Positions 7,100-16,031 of a stretch of 64,000 nt of DNA are shown piece by piece. Within the stretch, counting starts at the first letter, position 1, and every line of letters begins with the position of its first letter. Position numbers and translations under genes: made by a program. Source of the DNA: Amycolatopsis mongoliensis (lineage in GTDB: Bacteria; Actinomycetota; Actinomycetes; Mycobacteriales; Pseudonocardiaceae); assembly GCF_030285665.1 (NCBI RefSeq), contig NZ_CP127295.1:6758001-6822000 (forward strand), written 5' to 3'. The notes under the pieces are model-generated. The model was not told the DNA's origin and made no database searches. It saw only the letters and a list, made by a program, of their open reading frames with translations.

Positions 7100-7993
7100 T
7101 CAGGGCAGGTCGGGCTGCGCGGCCTTGGCGGCCAGCAGGCGGTGCAGGACGGCGTCGCGGGCGGCGACGAGGGCATCGTCGCCGGTGCCGGCCCGTTCGG
7201 CGTCCACCCCGGCGACGAGCGTGTCGACCAGCTCCGGGGTCAGGTGGACGCGGCCGAGGTCGCGCCACCACTCTTCGGTCGGCGGGCCGAGGTGGGCCAG
7301 GACGTGCGCGAGCCCGCCCGCGCCGCCGGAGAGGTGCTGGTTGAGGAACGGGCCGAGCACCGCCCACCGCAGCCCGGGCCCGTACGCGATCGCCGTGTCG
7401 ATGTCGGCGACCGTCGCGACCCCGCGTTCGACCAGCGAGTACGCCTCCTGCCACAGCGCGGCCTGCAGCCGGTTCGCGATGTGGCCGGGGACTTCCCGGG
7501 CCAGCCGGATCGGCCGCTTGCCGACCGAGGTGTAGAACTCCACCGCTCGGTCGACGACCTCGGGCGCGGTGTCGCGGCCGGGCACGACCTCGACGAGCGG
7601 GATCAGGTGCGGCGGGTTGAACGGGTGCCCGATGACGAGCCGCTCGGGATGGCGCGGGCAGCCACGCGCGATGACGCTGGGCAGCAGTCCGGACGAGCTG
7701 CTCGCCAGGATCACGTCCGGCCGCGCGGCCTCGTCGAGGACGGCGAACAACGCGTGCTTGACGTCCTCGCGCTCAGGACCGTTCTCCTGGACGAAGTCCG
7801 CGGCGGCGGCCGCTTCGCCGGCGTCGGCGGCGAAGCGCAGCCGATCCGTCGACGCGCCTTCGAGAGCGCTCCGCAACCGTTCTTCGGCGCCGGGGGCCGG
7901 ATCCGTGGCGACGACGTCGAGGCCGTGGGCGAGGAAAAGGGCCGCCCAGCTCGCGCCGATCACGCCGGTGCCGACGACCGCGACGGTGCTCAT
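7100..7993 (-). CDS. 3-hydroxyacyl-CoA dehydrogenase (carnitine-dehydrogenase-like)
   Basis: A 297-residue NAD-dependent enzyme. The N-terminal Rossmann fold has VGTGVIGASWA (residues 7-17) and the acidic end of beta-2 at VATDP. The catalytic region is ASSSSGLLPS ... IGHPFNPPHLIPLVEVV, with the His of the His-Glu pair, followed by the C-terminal helical domain (GHIANRLQAALWQEA). The family oxidises 3-hydroxyacyl-CoA or 3-hydroxy acids such as L-carnitine. Its ATG overlaps the stop of the upstream acetoacetyl-CoA synthetase by 4 bp, indicating translational coupling. Confidence 0.88.
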   Translation of the reverse strand: MSTVAVVGTGVIGASWAALFLAHGLDVVATDPAPGAEERLRSALEGASTDRLRFAADAGEAAAAADFVQENGPEREDVKHALFAVLDEAARPDVILASSSSGLLPSVIARGCPRHPERLVIGHPFNPPHLIPLVEVVPGRDTAPEVVDRAVEFYTSVGKRPIRLAREVPGHIANRLQAALWQEAYSLVERGVATVADIDTAIAYGPGLRWAVLGPFLNQHLSGGAGGLAHVLAHLGPPTEEWWRDLGRVHLTPELVDTLVAGVDAERAGTGDDALVAARDAVLHRLLAAKAAQPDLP

Positions 7994-9906
7994 GCGAGCG
8001 TCCCGAAGTGGTCCAGGGCGGTGGGATCGGCCAGCACGTCCCGGCCGACGACGTCTTCGGCCCGGGCGCCGAGCAGGAGTTTCTTCACGGGCAGCTCCAG
8101 CTTCTTCCCGGTGCGGTTGCGGGGGATCACCGGGACGGCGGTGATCGTGTCCGGCACGTGCCGCGGCGACAGGGCGCTCTTCAACGCCGTCGCGATCTTC
8201 TCGCGCAGCGGTGCGTCCAAGACGCCGTCCCGGAGGACGACGAACAGCCGGAGGTCGCCGTTGCCGCCGGCGGGGTCCTCGAGGTGCACGACGAGGGCGT
8301 CCTCGACCTCCGGCAGCTCCTCGACGACGGCGTAGAACTCCGCGGTGCCGAGCCGGACGCCGCCGCGGTTGAGGGTCGCGTCCGAGCGCCCGGCGATGAC
8401 GCAGCTGCCCTCGGGGGAGAACCGGATCCAGTCGCCGTGCCGCCAGACGCCGGGATAGGCCGAGAAATACGTCTCCCGGTAGCGCGAACCCGTGGCGTCG
8501 CCCCAGAACCCGACCGGCATCGACGGCATCGGCGCGGTGATGACGAGCTCGCCCAGCTCGCCGACGACCTCGGTGCCGTGCTCGTCGAACGCCTTCGCGT
8601 CGACCCCGAGACACGGCCCGGAGATCTCGCCGGCGACGACGGGCTGCAGCGGGCCGCCCTGGACGATCCCGCTGCAGACGTCGGTGCCACCGCTGCCGAC
8701 GTTGAGCAGTACGCCGGGCCCGAAGACGTCCCGCACCCAGTGGTAGCCCTCGGCCGGCAGCGGGCTGCCCGCCGCGCCGATCTGCCGGAGCGCGGTCAGG
8801 TCGAACTCGGACGCCGGCTCGAGGCCCGCCTTCCGGCACGCCATCAGGAAGCCCGGGCTCGCGCCCATCAGCGTCGCGCGCGTTTCGGCGGCCAGCCGCC
8901 ACTGCCACGCCAGGTCCGGGTGCAGCGGGTTGCCGTCGACCAGCACGATCGATGCGCCGGTGAGCAGCCCCGACACCAGCGCGTTCCACATCATCCAGGC
9001 GGTGGTGGAGAACCAGAGCAGCCGGTCGCCGGGGTGCAGGTCCCAGCTCAGGCCGTGGTTCTTCAGGTGCTCCAGCAGGATCCCGCCGTGGCCGTGCACG
9101 ATCGCCTTCGGCTTGCCGGTGGTGCCGGAGGAGAACAGCACGCACAGCGGGTGCGCGAAGCCGACCGGTTCGAACCCGGGCGCGCTCTCGGTGAGCAGGT
9201 CGCTCCAGGCGAGCGTGTCCGGGAGGTCGTGGTCGCCGTAGGGCACGTGGACGACGTGCTCGACGGTGGGCAGGCCGGCCCGGATCCCGGCGACCTCGGC
9301 GTGGCGGTCGACGTCCTTGGCGCCGTAGCGGTAGCCGGCCACCGTCAGCATCACCCGCGGTTCGATCTGGCCGAACCGGTCGACCACCGAGCGGGCGCCG
9401 AACTCGGGCGCGCAGGACGCCCAGACCGCGCCCAGGCTCGCGGTGGCCAGGTAGGCGACCACGGTTTCGGGGATGTTCGGCAGGTACGCCACGACACGGT
9501 CGCCGCGCCCGACGCCGAGCCGGGCCAGGCCCGCGCGGGCCCGGGCGACCTGGTCGCGCAGCTCGCCCCACGTCAGCTCCGTGCGTTCGCGGGTCTGGGA
9601 GTACGCGATGACGGCGACGTCGTCCGCGGGACCGCCGAGGGCATGCTCGGCGTAGTTGAGGGTCGCGCCGGGGAACCACTCGGTGCCGGGCATCCGCGGG
9701 TCCGGCACGACCGCGCGGGCGGGGGAGTGGAACCGGACGCCGAAGAAGTCCTTGACCGACGACCAGAAGCCGTCGAGGTCGGTCACCGACCAGCGGTGCA
9801 GCGCGGCGTAGTCGTCGAACGCGTGGCCGCGGGCGGCCAGCCACGCCAGGTACCGGCCGATCTCGGTGGTTTCGCGGACGTCGGGTGCGACCGGGCGCAG
9901 GATCAT
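7990..9906 (-). CDS. Acetoacetate-CoA ligase (acetoacetyl-CoA synthetase)
   Basis: A 638-residue ANL-superfamily enzyme of the length expected for acetoacetyl-CoA synthetase. It has the family N-terminus (about residues 35-90, with WFPGATLNYAEH), the P-loop FSSGTTGKPK near residue 258, the A5-type LNVGSGGTDVCSG, the hinge-containing VIAGRSDATLNRGGVRLG and the C-terminal catalytic Lys in NRTGKKLELPVK. It activates acetoacetate with ATP and CoA. The ATG overlaps the enoyl-CoA hydratase stop by 4 bp. With HMG-CoA lyase at the left edge, it would allow recapture of acetoacetate; that link is inference. Confidence 0.93.
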   Translation of the reverse strand: MILRPVAPDVRETTEIGRYLAWLAARGHAFDDYAALHRWSVTDLDGFWSSVKDFFGVRFHSPARAVVPDPRMPGTEWFPGATLNYAEHALGGPADDVAVIAYSQTRERTELTWGELRDQVARARAGLARLGVGRGDRVVAYLPNIPETVVAYLATASLGAVWASCAPEFGARSVVDRFGQIEPRVMLTVAGYRYGAKDVDRHAEVAGIRAGLPTVEHVVHVPYGDHDLPDTLAWSDLLTESAPGFEPVGFAHPLCVLFSSGTTGKPKAIVHGHGGILLEHLKNHGLSWDLHPGDRLLWFSTTAWMMWNALVSGLLTGASIVLVDGNPLHPDLAWQWRLAAETRATLMGASPGFLMACRKAGLEPASEFDLTALRQIGAAGSPLPAEGYHWVRDVFGPGVLLNVGSGGTDVCSGIVQGGPLQPVVAGEISGPCLGVDAKAFDEHGTEVVGELGELVITAPMPSMPVGFWGDATGSRYRETYFSAYPGVWRHGDWIRFSPEGSCVIAGRSDATLNRGGVRLGTAEFYAVVEELPEVEDALVVHLEDPAGGNGDLRLFVVLRDGVLDAPLREKIATALKSALSPRHVPDTITAVPVIPRNRTGKKLELPVKKLLLGARAEDVVGRDVLADPTALDHFGTLA

Positions 9907-10679
9907 CGGCCGACCTTCCCGGCGCGCTTGTCCAGGAACGCCTGCATCCGTTCCTTGGCCTCGGCGCTGCCGCTCGCGACGGCGGCCATCAGCGACTCCA
10001 TCAGGTAGCCCTCGGCCGGATTCGCCTCGGCGATCCGGGGGAGCGCCTGCAGGACGGCGAAGTTCGTGATCGGGGAGTTCTCGGCGATCTTGCGGGCCAG
10101 GCCGAGCGCGTGCTCGAAGCCGTTGTCGGCGCGGTAGTGCGACAGCCCGGCGGCGTGGCCCTCGTCGGCGTCGAGCACGCGGCCGGTGAGCATCATGTCG
10201 GCCATCCGGTGCACGCCGATCAGCCGCGGCACGCGCACCGATGCGCCGCCGCCGACGAACAGGCCGCGCTGGCCCTCCGGCAGCGCGTAGAACGCCGAGG
10301 ACTCGGCGACGCGGATGTGCGCGGCCGCCGCGAGCTCCAGGCCGCCGCCGACGACCGCGCCCCGGAGCACGGCGACGACCGGGACGCGCCCGCGTTCGAG
10401 CCGCTCGAAGGCGCGGTGCCACATCATCGAGTGCTCCAGTCCTTCGAACGCGTCGCGCTCGGTGAGCTCGGAAAGGTCGAGCCCGGCGGAGAAGTGCTCG
10501 CCCACGGCGTCGAGCACGACGGCCTTGATCCCGCGCGGCGGGGCGCCGAAGAACGTTTCGAGGCCGAGCACGGTGGCGTCGTCGAGGGCGTTGCGCTTCT
10601 CGGGGCGCGCCAGCCGCAGCACGGCGACGTCGCCGAGCAGTTCCAGGCGCAGCGAAGGGGGCAGGAGCGGGATCGTCAT
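9903..10679 (-). CDS. Enoyl-CoA hydratase/isomerase (crotonase family)
   Basis: A 258-residue crotonase-fold protein. The oxyanion-hole segments are EHFSAGLDLSEL (about residue 62) and GAVVGGGLELAAAAHIRVA (about 108). The usual first catalytic Glu position is followed by FYALPEGQRGLFVGGGASVRVPRLIG. The family hydrates or isomerises enoyl-CoA thioesters. The ATG at 10679 overlaps the stop of the acyl-CoA ligase (ATGA). It probably acts on the enoyl-CoA between the ligase and dehydrogenase steps of the same operon. Confidence 0.9.
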   Translation of the reverse strand: MTIPLLPPSLRLELLGDVAVLRLARPEKRNALDDATVLGLETFFGAPPRGIKAVVLDAVGEHFSAGLDLSELTERDAFEGLEHSMMWHRAFERLERGRVPVVAVLRGAVVGGGLELAAAAHIRVAESSAFYALPEGQRGLFVGGGASVRVPRLIGVHRMADMMLTGRVLDADEGHAAGLSHYRADNGFEHALGLARKIAENSPITNFAVLQALPRIAEANPAEGYLMESLMAAVASGSAEAKERMQAFLDKRAGKVGR

Positions 10680-12241
10680 GCGGGTCCGTTCGGGAAGGAT
10701 TCGGCGGCTCGCGCGCGCAGCTCGACGCGGCGGATCTTGCCGGTGGCGTTGACCGGCAGGGCTTCGATGAACTGCACGTACTTCGGCAGCTTGTAGCGGG
10801 CGAGGTGCTGCTCGAGGTGGGCGCGGAAAGCGGCTTCGTCGAGCCGGGCGCCGGCCCGGCGGACGACGAAGGCGGCGCCGACCTCGCCCCAGCGCTCGTC
10901 GGCCACGCCCACCACGGCGCAGGCGTCGACCTCGTCGAGGCGGACCGCGACCGCCTCGATTTCGGCGGGGTAGACGTTCTCGCCACCGGAAATGATCATG
11001 TCCTTGACGCGGTCGACGACGTGGGCCCAGCCGTCGTCGTCGACGCGGACGACGTCGCCGGTGCGGAACCAGTCGCCCTCGACGAAGCTCGCCTTCGACT
11101 CTTCGGGCCGGTTCCAGTAGCCGCCGAACACGTGCGGGCCGCGCACCAGCAGCTCCGCGGGCGTCTCGCCGAGCGGCTCGGGAGCCAGGTCGGGGCCCAG
11201 CCCGGCCACGTCGGTGAAGAAGTGCGGCACGCCCGCGGCGACGGGGTGGTCGAGTGTGCCCTCGTGGGTGGCCATCGAGACGCCCGGCGAGGCTTCGGTC
11301 ATGCCGTAGCCCTGGAGGAGCTGCACGCCGCGGTCGAGCCACGCGCGGGCGACGCGCTCGGCGACCGGCGAGCCGCCGTAGAGCACGCACGTGAGCGAGC
11401 TCAGGTCCGTGCGGTCCCAGGCCTCGTGGCGGCACAGCATCTCCAGCATCGTGGGGACCGCGGAGAAGCTCGTGATCCCGGCCTCGCCGATCCGGCCGAG
11501 GATCGCGCCCGGGTCGAACTTCGCCACCGGTTCCACGCTGCCGCCCTTGAACAGCGTCGGCAGCGTGATCTGGCCCAGCCCGACGCAGTGGAACAGCGGC
11601 GCGATGCACAGCGCCTTGTCGGTGCCCAGGACGTCGAGGTGGGCGAGCTGGTTGACGGTGTTCCAGGTGAGGTTCCCGTGGGTGAGGACCGCGGCTTTCG
11701 GGCGGCCGGTGGTGCCGGAGGTGTAGAGCAGCAGGCACGGGTCCTCGAGCCGTACTTCGGCGGGCGGCGGGTCGCCCGCGGCGGCGACCTCGGCCTCGAA
11801 GTCCAGCCCGCCCGCCGGGCACGACGCCGGGTCCGTCGCGACGACGTGCCGGAGCGTCTCCGGCAGCGGCCCGGTCAGCAGGTCGTCGGTGTCCGGGCTG
11901 TGCACCAGCACCGCAGCGCCGCTGTCTTCGAGCATGTAGCGGATTTCGGTGGGGGAGAGCCGGTAGTTGAGCGGCACGAAGAGCGCGCCGAGTCGGGCGG
12001 TGGCGAAGAGCGTCTCGAAGACGGTGACGTCGTTGACGCCGAGGTAGGCCACGCGGTCGCCCGGGCGCACGCCGAGCCGGGCGAGCGCGCCGGCCAGCCG
12101 TTCGACGCGGTCGGCGAGCCCGGCGTAGGTGCGCGTGCGGCCGGGCTGGACGAGCGCGGTGCGGCCGGGGGAGATCCGGGCCCGGCGCGCGGGCCAGCTG
12201 CCGAGGCCGAAGTCGGCCGGGCCGTGCGGCGATCGGGTCAC
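10676..12241 (-). CDS. Acyl-CoA synthetase (AMP-forming, long/medium-chain type)
   Basis: A 521-residue ANL enzyme. The phosphate-binding loop is LYTSGTTGRPKA (about residue 176), A5 is LLQGYGMTEASPG, the hinge is DRVKDMIISGGENVYPAEIE and the catalytic Lys is in NATGKIRRVELR. It would load a carboxylic acid onto CoA as the first step of the operon. I chose GTG at 12241 because GGAGG (12250-12254) lies 8 nt upstream; the GTG at 12250 overlaps that ribosome site. It leads a five-gene run in which the first four genes overlap by 4 bp each. Confidence 0.9.
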   Translation of the reverse strand: MTRSPHGPADFGLGSWPARRARISPGRTALVQPGRTRTYAGLADRVERLAGALARLGVRPGDRVAYLGVNDVTVFETLFATARLGALFVPLNYRLSPTEIRYMLEDSGAAVLVHSPDTDDLLTGPLPETLRHVVATDPASCPAGGLDFEAEVAAAGDPPPAEVRLEDPCLLLYTSGTTGRPKAAVLTHGNLTWNTVNQLAHLDVLGTDKALCIAPLFHCVGLGQITLPTLFKGGSVEPVAKFDPGAILGRIGEAGITSFSAVPTMLEMLCRHEAWDRTDLSSLTCVLYGGSPVAERVARAWLDRGVQLLQGYGMTEASPGVSMATHEGTLDHPVAAGVPHFFTDVAGLGPDLAPEPLGETPAELLVRGPHVFGGYWNRPEESKASFVEGDWFRTGDVVRVDDDGWAHVVDRVKDMIISGGENVYPAEIEAVAVRLDEVDACAVVGVADERWGEVGAAFVVRRAGARLDEAAFRAHLEQHLARYKLPKYVQFIEALPVNATGKIRRVELRARAAESFPNGPA

Positions 12242-12545
12242 GCCGGGCACCTCCGTGCGCTATATCAGGAACCCTGAGACGTCGTCGAGCATGACCGTCA
12301 CCCGCACGGGCTGTCAAGGGGGAGGGCCCCGAGCGCCGGTTTTTGGTACGGACGCCGGGAAGACGCGCTTTCGGAGGACAGTGGCGGAGTGGGATTTCGG
12401 CCGTTGGCGGGGTTGCGCCGTTTGGATCAAGTATTAGGCTGCGAGGGTGCGGTTCAGGAGCAGCCGCCCTCCCCCGACTTGCCGGCGTTCGAGCGGGCAG
12501 TGGACACCGCTCGGCACGCCATCCGCGACTGAAGGCGTACAGAAC
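12242..12545. other. Intergenic region with divergent promoters (304 bp)
   Basis: No gene is visible. It separates the acyl-CoA operon (minus) from the STAS gene (plus). Apart from the minus-strand promoter listed separately, I see no clear operator palindrome. Confidence 0.5.
12288..12317 (-). promoter_or_regulatory. Candidate housekeeping promoter of the acyl-CoA operon
   Basis: On the minus strand, TTGACA (12317-12312) is followed after 18 nt by CATGCT (12293-12288), about 47 nt before the chosen GTG. The -35 is a consensus match; the -10 fits only partly. Confidence 0.4.
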
Positions 12546-12968
12546 ATGTTGGTCGTGCAACACCCCGCGACGGCGATCCCGATGGCCCCGCCGCCTCCCC
12601 TCATGCACCGAAGCGCGTTCGAGATCAAGGTGATCCGGCCGTACTTCGGCGCGGTCATGGTCCGGATCCGCGGCGCGCTCGAGGAAGACAGCGCCGTCGA
12701 GCTGGCCTCGGTCCTCAGCACGTGGGCGCACCGGAAGTTCCCGGTCCTGGTGCTCGACCTGTCCGAGGTCGACTTCCTGGACTCGGCCGGGCTGTCCGTG
12801 CTCGCCGACATCCACGTGCGGACGGTCCGCGAGAGCACCACCCTCCGGATCGTCACCGGCGACAACCGCGTCGTGCGCCGGGCGCTGGCCGGCAGCGGCC
12901 TCGACCACGCACTGAACGTGTGCCGGCTGCCGTCGGGCTGGGAACGGGCGACCGAGATCCCGAACTGA
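12546..12968 (+). CDS. STAS-domain anti-sigma factor antagonist
   Basis: A 140-residue protein that is essentially one STAS domain (about residues 20-130). The conserved strand-turn VLVLDLSEVDFLDSAGLSVL contains the serine (DSAGL) that anti-sigma kinases phosphorylate in SpoIIAA/RsbV relatives. It would bind and release an RsbW-like anti-sigma protein. ATG 12546 was chosen for length; ATG 12582 is an alternative and no strong ribosome site distinguishes them. The MEDS-HATPase gene that converges from the right is a possible partner. Confidence 0.82.
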   Translation: MLVVQHPATAIPMAPPPPLMHRSAFEIKVIRPYFGAVMVRIRGALEEDSAVELASVLSTWAHRKFPVLVLDLSEVDFLDSAGLSVLADIHVRTVRESTTLRIVTGDNRVVRRALAGSGLDHALNVCRLPSGWERATEIPN

Positions 12969-12981
12969 GCCGGTCGCGGGC

Positions 12982-13008
12982 ATCGCCGGCCTCGCCCGGG
13001 CCGGCGAT
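12982..13008 (+). terminator. Hairpin terminator after the STAS gene
   Basis: Perfect 10-bp arms ATCGCCGGCC (12982-12991) and GGCCGGCGAT (12999-13008) with a 7-nt loop, 14 nt after the stop. The rest of the gap to 13248 shows no credible gene. Confidence 0.65.
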
Positions 13009-13248
13009 TCGTGGTGCCCGGAAATCGTGGGACCCTGATGGGATGGGGGAGCCCGACAGCGCGGACACCGATCCGGCGACGCGCGTGGAGGTACTGCCGA
13101 CCGTCCTCACCGCCGTGCCCTAGCCGGCTCGCGAACGTTTGCGCACCCGGGACGCCGGGTTCCGGACGGTCGGGTGGCCGGCTTTCGCGCGACCAGGCCG
13201 GAGATCACCGCAGGATCTCTCGGTCGAGCCGGCCTGCGCCCAGCCGGC

Positions 13249-14178
13249 TCAGGCGCGGAAGTACGCGCGGAACGTCGTGCCGTGGTCGCCGGTGTGCAGG
13301 CGGACCAGGTCGGCGAGGTAGTTGACCAGCAGCAGCCCGCGGCCCCGGGGCTGCTCCGGCGTCGCGGGGCGGCGGCCGGCCAGAGGGTCGGCCAGCTTGC
13401 CGCCGTCGTGGACCTCGCAGACGAACTCGCCGTCTTCGCTCCACAGCCGGACGGTGCCGGTCCCCGCGCCGTGCTCCACGCAGTTGGAGAGCAGCTCGGT
13501 GACGACCACCTCGACGTCGGCGACCTGGTCGGCGCTCAGCCCGGTGCCGTCCGCGCGGACGTGGACCAGCGCCCGGGCCGCGGCGAGGTTCGTGGTGTCC
13601 GGCAGTTCGGCGATCCGGTCCGCCGCGGGACGGTCCGGCAGCGGCCGGTTGTACCGGGCGAGGACGTCTTCCGGGGCGTACGCCGGGCTGGGGCGACGGC
13701 CGGCGCCGTCGATCAGGACGGGGTGCGTGGCCTCGGCGTCGGCGAGCACGGCCGCGTCGAGGCGCGAAACGTCGTACGGGCACAGGATCGTCATGCCCCG
13801 GCCGGTGAAGGCCAGGTTGATGAGCGCTTCGTGCTGCACGCACGCGGGGTACTCGACGTCCGAGCGCTCCGCCCAGATCGGTTCGCCGATGATCCGCACC
13901 GGGCCGTCCGGGTGGCTGTCGGCGAAGGCCCGCAGCACGCGCGGGATGATCCGCCCCGGGTTGCGGCCGGCGTCGGTCATGTCCAGCAGGCGGACCCGGG
14001 CGGCGTCCGAGCCGAGCTCCCGGCGCAGCAGTTCGAGGTTCCGCCCCGGCACGGCGACGGCGACCGGCTCGCCGGCGGCGAGCCCGCTCCGCACGAAGGG
14101 CACGGTCCCGGCCAGGTACTCGGCGTCGTCGCGGTAGAACAGGGCGGGGTGCACGAAGGGATCCGCGGGGGCGCTCAA
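13249..14178 (-). CDS. MEDS-domain / HATPase sensor protein (anti-sigma regulatory factor)
   Basis: A 309-residue protein. Residues about 5-160 form a MEDS domain (HPALFYRDDAEYLAGTVPFVR), found in actinobacterial sensors thought to bind small molecules. Residues about 200-309 form an RsbW-type ATPase with N-box ELLSNCVEHG and G-box GRGLLLVNYLADLV. I start it at the TTG at 14178 because GGAGGAG lies 5 nt upstream and the MEDS domain follows at once; the reading frame continues upstream without a better site. It probably binds a sigma factor or STAS antagonist. Confidence 0.84.
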   Translation of the reverse strand: MSAPADPFVHPALFYRDDAEYLAGTVPFVRSGLAAGEPVAVAVPGRNLELLRRELGSDAARVRLLDMTDAGRNPGRIIPRVLRAFADSHPDGPVRIIGEPIWAERSDVEYPACVQHEALINLAFTGRGMTILCPYDVSRLDAAVLADAEATHPVLIDGAGRRPSPAYAPEDVLARYNRPLPDRPAADRIAELPDTTNLAAARALVHVRADGTGLSADQVADVEVVVTELLSNCVEHGAGTGTVRLWSEDGEFVCEVHDGGKLADPLAGRRPATPEQPRGRGLLLVNYLADLVRLHTGDHGTTFRAYFRA

Positions 14179-14296
14179 ATCGTCTCCTCCAGGGCCGAGG
14201 ACCCCTCCAGTATGCGCGAACCGCGTCACCGGTTCGGCGGAACCCCGTCAGGTGAGCCGCCTCATCAGCTCTTGCGGCCGGGCGAACGGCCGCTCG

Positions 14297-15580
14297 TCAG
14301 CTTCCGGTCGTCCTCTCGCCGGCGGCCCGGTGCCGCTGCTCCTGGATCCCGCGCAGGAACGCCACCGGGTCGTCGCCCATGCGGTCGAGCGCGCGGTGGC
14401 GGATGCCCGCCGCCCCGAGCGTGCTGCCCACCGCCCACACCGCGATCACCACGACCACCGCGGGAGCCGGCAGGACCCGGGCCAGGAACGCGAGGCACAC
14501 CGTGGCCGCCAGGGCCGCGATCCGGGCCAGGCCGGCGTACCACCGCGGGCGGCCGGGCACCGCGAAGACGCGGGTGCCGGCCAGGTACGTCGTCAGGCCC
14601 GTCGTCGTGAACCACGCCGCCGCCTGGGGCGGGGACTCGTGCAGCGACAGGTTCACCCCGGCCGCGACGAGCAGCAGCGCGAAGGCCGGGAAGAGGTGGC
14701 CGACCGCGTACAGCGAATACGCGAGCGCGGGGTTGCCGCCGGAGAGGTCGAGCATGCGCTCGTAGATCCGCGCCGCCGAGGAGAAGTAGAGCCACCACAG
14801 CGCGCCCGCCATCACCAGGCCGGCGACCAGGGACGCCCAGTAGGCGACGTCGTCGGCCGGGCGCTCCAGCGCGGCCGTGCCGACCGTGATCACCAGTTCG
14901 CCGAGCAGCAGGATCATGAACAGCCCGAAGCGCTCGGCGAGGTGGGCGGAGTCGACCGCCAGGTTCGGGTCGCTGGGCGGCTTCAGCAGCAGCCGCCACC
15001 GCTCCGCCCGCGAGGGCCGCTGCCGGGACTCGCCGCGGCGCCGTCCGCGGCGCTCGCCGAGCAGCAGGAACCCCGCCTCCTGCAGCAGCGCGAACGCCCA
15101 CACCGCCCAGGTGTACGGGAGGACCGCCGAAACGCCGAACAGGACCGCCGAAACCGTGTAGCCCCAGCTGATCCGGCTCTGGTCGAGGCCGGGGCGGGCC
15201 GGCCAGCGGTGCGCGGCCGCGAGGATCAGGCGGACCCCGGCCATCGCCGCCGCGAAGATCGCCGGGTGCCCTTCGAAGACGTGGTGCGCCTGCGTCGCGG
15301 CGATCCCGCAGGGGATGGTGCCGGCGAGCACGAACAGCCGGTCGGCGGCGCGGCTGTCGTCGCCGCGGCGGTTGTAGAGGACCGCGAAGCCGATCCACGT
15401 CCACCACAGCGTCGCGAACAGGCCGAGCGCGGCGGCGGCGCGCGCCCAGTGCGGGTCCGTGACCATGCCGTGCGCGACTTGGCCGACCGCGAACACGAAG
15501 ACCAGGTCGAAGTACAGCTCGACCCACCCGACCCGCTTGCCGTGGGCCGGGCCGCCGGTCTCATCGTCCACATCGGTCAC
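14297..15580 (-). CDS. ltrA: Low-temperature-requirement protein A (LtrA) family membrane protein
   Basis: A 427-residue polytopic membrane protein with about 12 hydrophobic segments. The opening VGWVELYFDLVFVFAVGQVAHGM and later AERFGLFMILLLGELVI are the LtrA family signatures. The family is widespread in actinobacteria, and its biochemical role is unknown; the name comes from a Listeria cold-growth mutant. The start is a GTG at 15580; no strong ribosome site distinguishes it from the GTG 3 codons later. It is monocistronic: an IR (14274-14293) follows it and the divergent conservon gene lies beyond a 450-bp gap. Confidence 0.9.
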   Translation of the reverse strand: MTDVDDETGGPAHGKRVGWVELYFDLVFVFAVGQVAHGMVTDPHWARAAAALGLFATLWWTWIGFAVLYNRRGDDSRAADRLFVLAGTIPCGIAATQAHHVFEGHPAIFAAAMAGVRLILAAAHRWPARPGLDQSRISWGYTVSAVLFGVSAVLPYTWAVWAFALLQEAGFLLLGERRGRRRGESRQRPSRAERWRLLLKPPSDPNLAVDSAHLAERFGLFMILLLGELVITVGTAALERPADDVAYWASLVAGLVMAGALWWLYFSSAARIYERMLDLSGGNPALAYSLYAVGHLFPAFALLLVAAGVNLSLHESPPQAAAWFTTTGLTTYLAGTRVFAVPGRPRWYAGLARIAALAATVCLAFLARVLPAPAVVVVIAVWAVGSTLGAAGIRHRALDRMGDDPVAFLRGIQEQRHRAAGERTTGS

Positions 15581-16031
15581 GGCGGCGATTCTGCCGCGTC
15601 CTCCGCCGGGCCGCCCACCCAGGCGGCGCGGGAATTAATAACAAACCATTCGAATAATGGCCGACTTCGCCACGAATTCGCCCCGGCCGCCGCTGTGGGT
15701 AAATTTGCCGCCAGTGTGGCAAGGGCCCGTTGTTTACCTGATGTCAGGGCCTGGAGCTGGGCGAACAGTGCTTGTACGATGTACAAGCAGCGACCGACGG
15801 GGCACTATGCGTGAACTGTCGGAGTGCGGTCGAAGGAATTCATTCCCCCCGTTCCGAAACGCCGGTCCTTAGGGTTGACAAGGATGCCGGGCGTGATGTT
15901 CTCTGCTGGTCGGTTCGATCACCGCCACGGCTTCCCCAGACCCCGGGAGAGAGGCGATCGGCCCTGGGGCCATCTTCCTGTCCGAGTTCGACGTCAGCCG
16001 TCCGCGCGGCTGGGAATCGAGCGGTTCCGCC
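15581..16031. other. Intergenic region between ltrA and the conservon (451 bp)
   Basis: No convincing gene. It holds a locally AT-rich patch with the inverted repeat CCATT-CGAAT-AATGG (15646-15660) near ltrA, the 19-bp palindrome at 15770-15788, and a TTGACA at 15875-15880 that may serve a conservon promoter, although its -10 is poor. Confidence 0.55.
15770..15788. promoter_or_regulatory. 19-bp operator palindrome GCTTGTAC-GAT-GTACAAGC
   Basis: Perfect 8-bp arms with a 3-nt centre. The form is typical of a TetR-family operator, yet no TetR gene is in the window. The regulator may be encoded elsewhere and control ltrA, the conservon or both. Confidence 0.6.
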
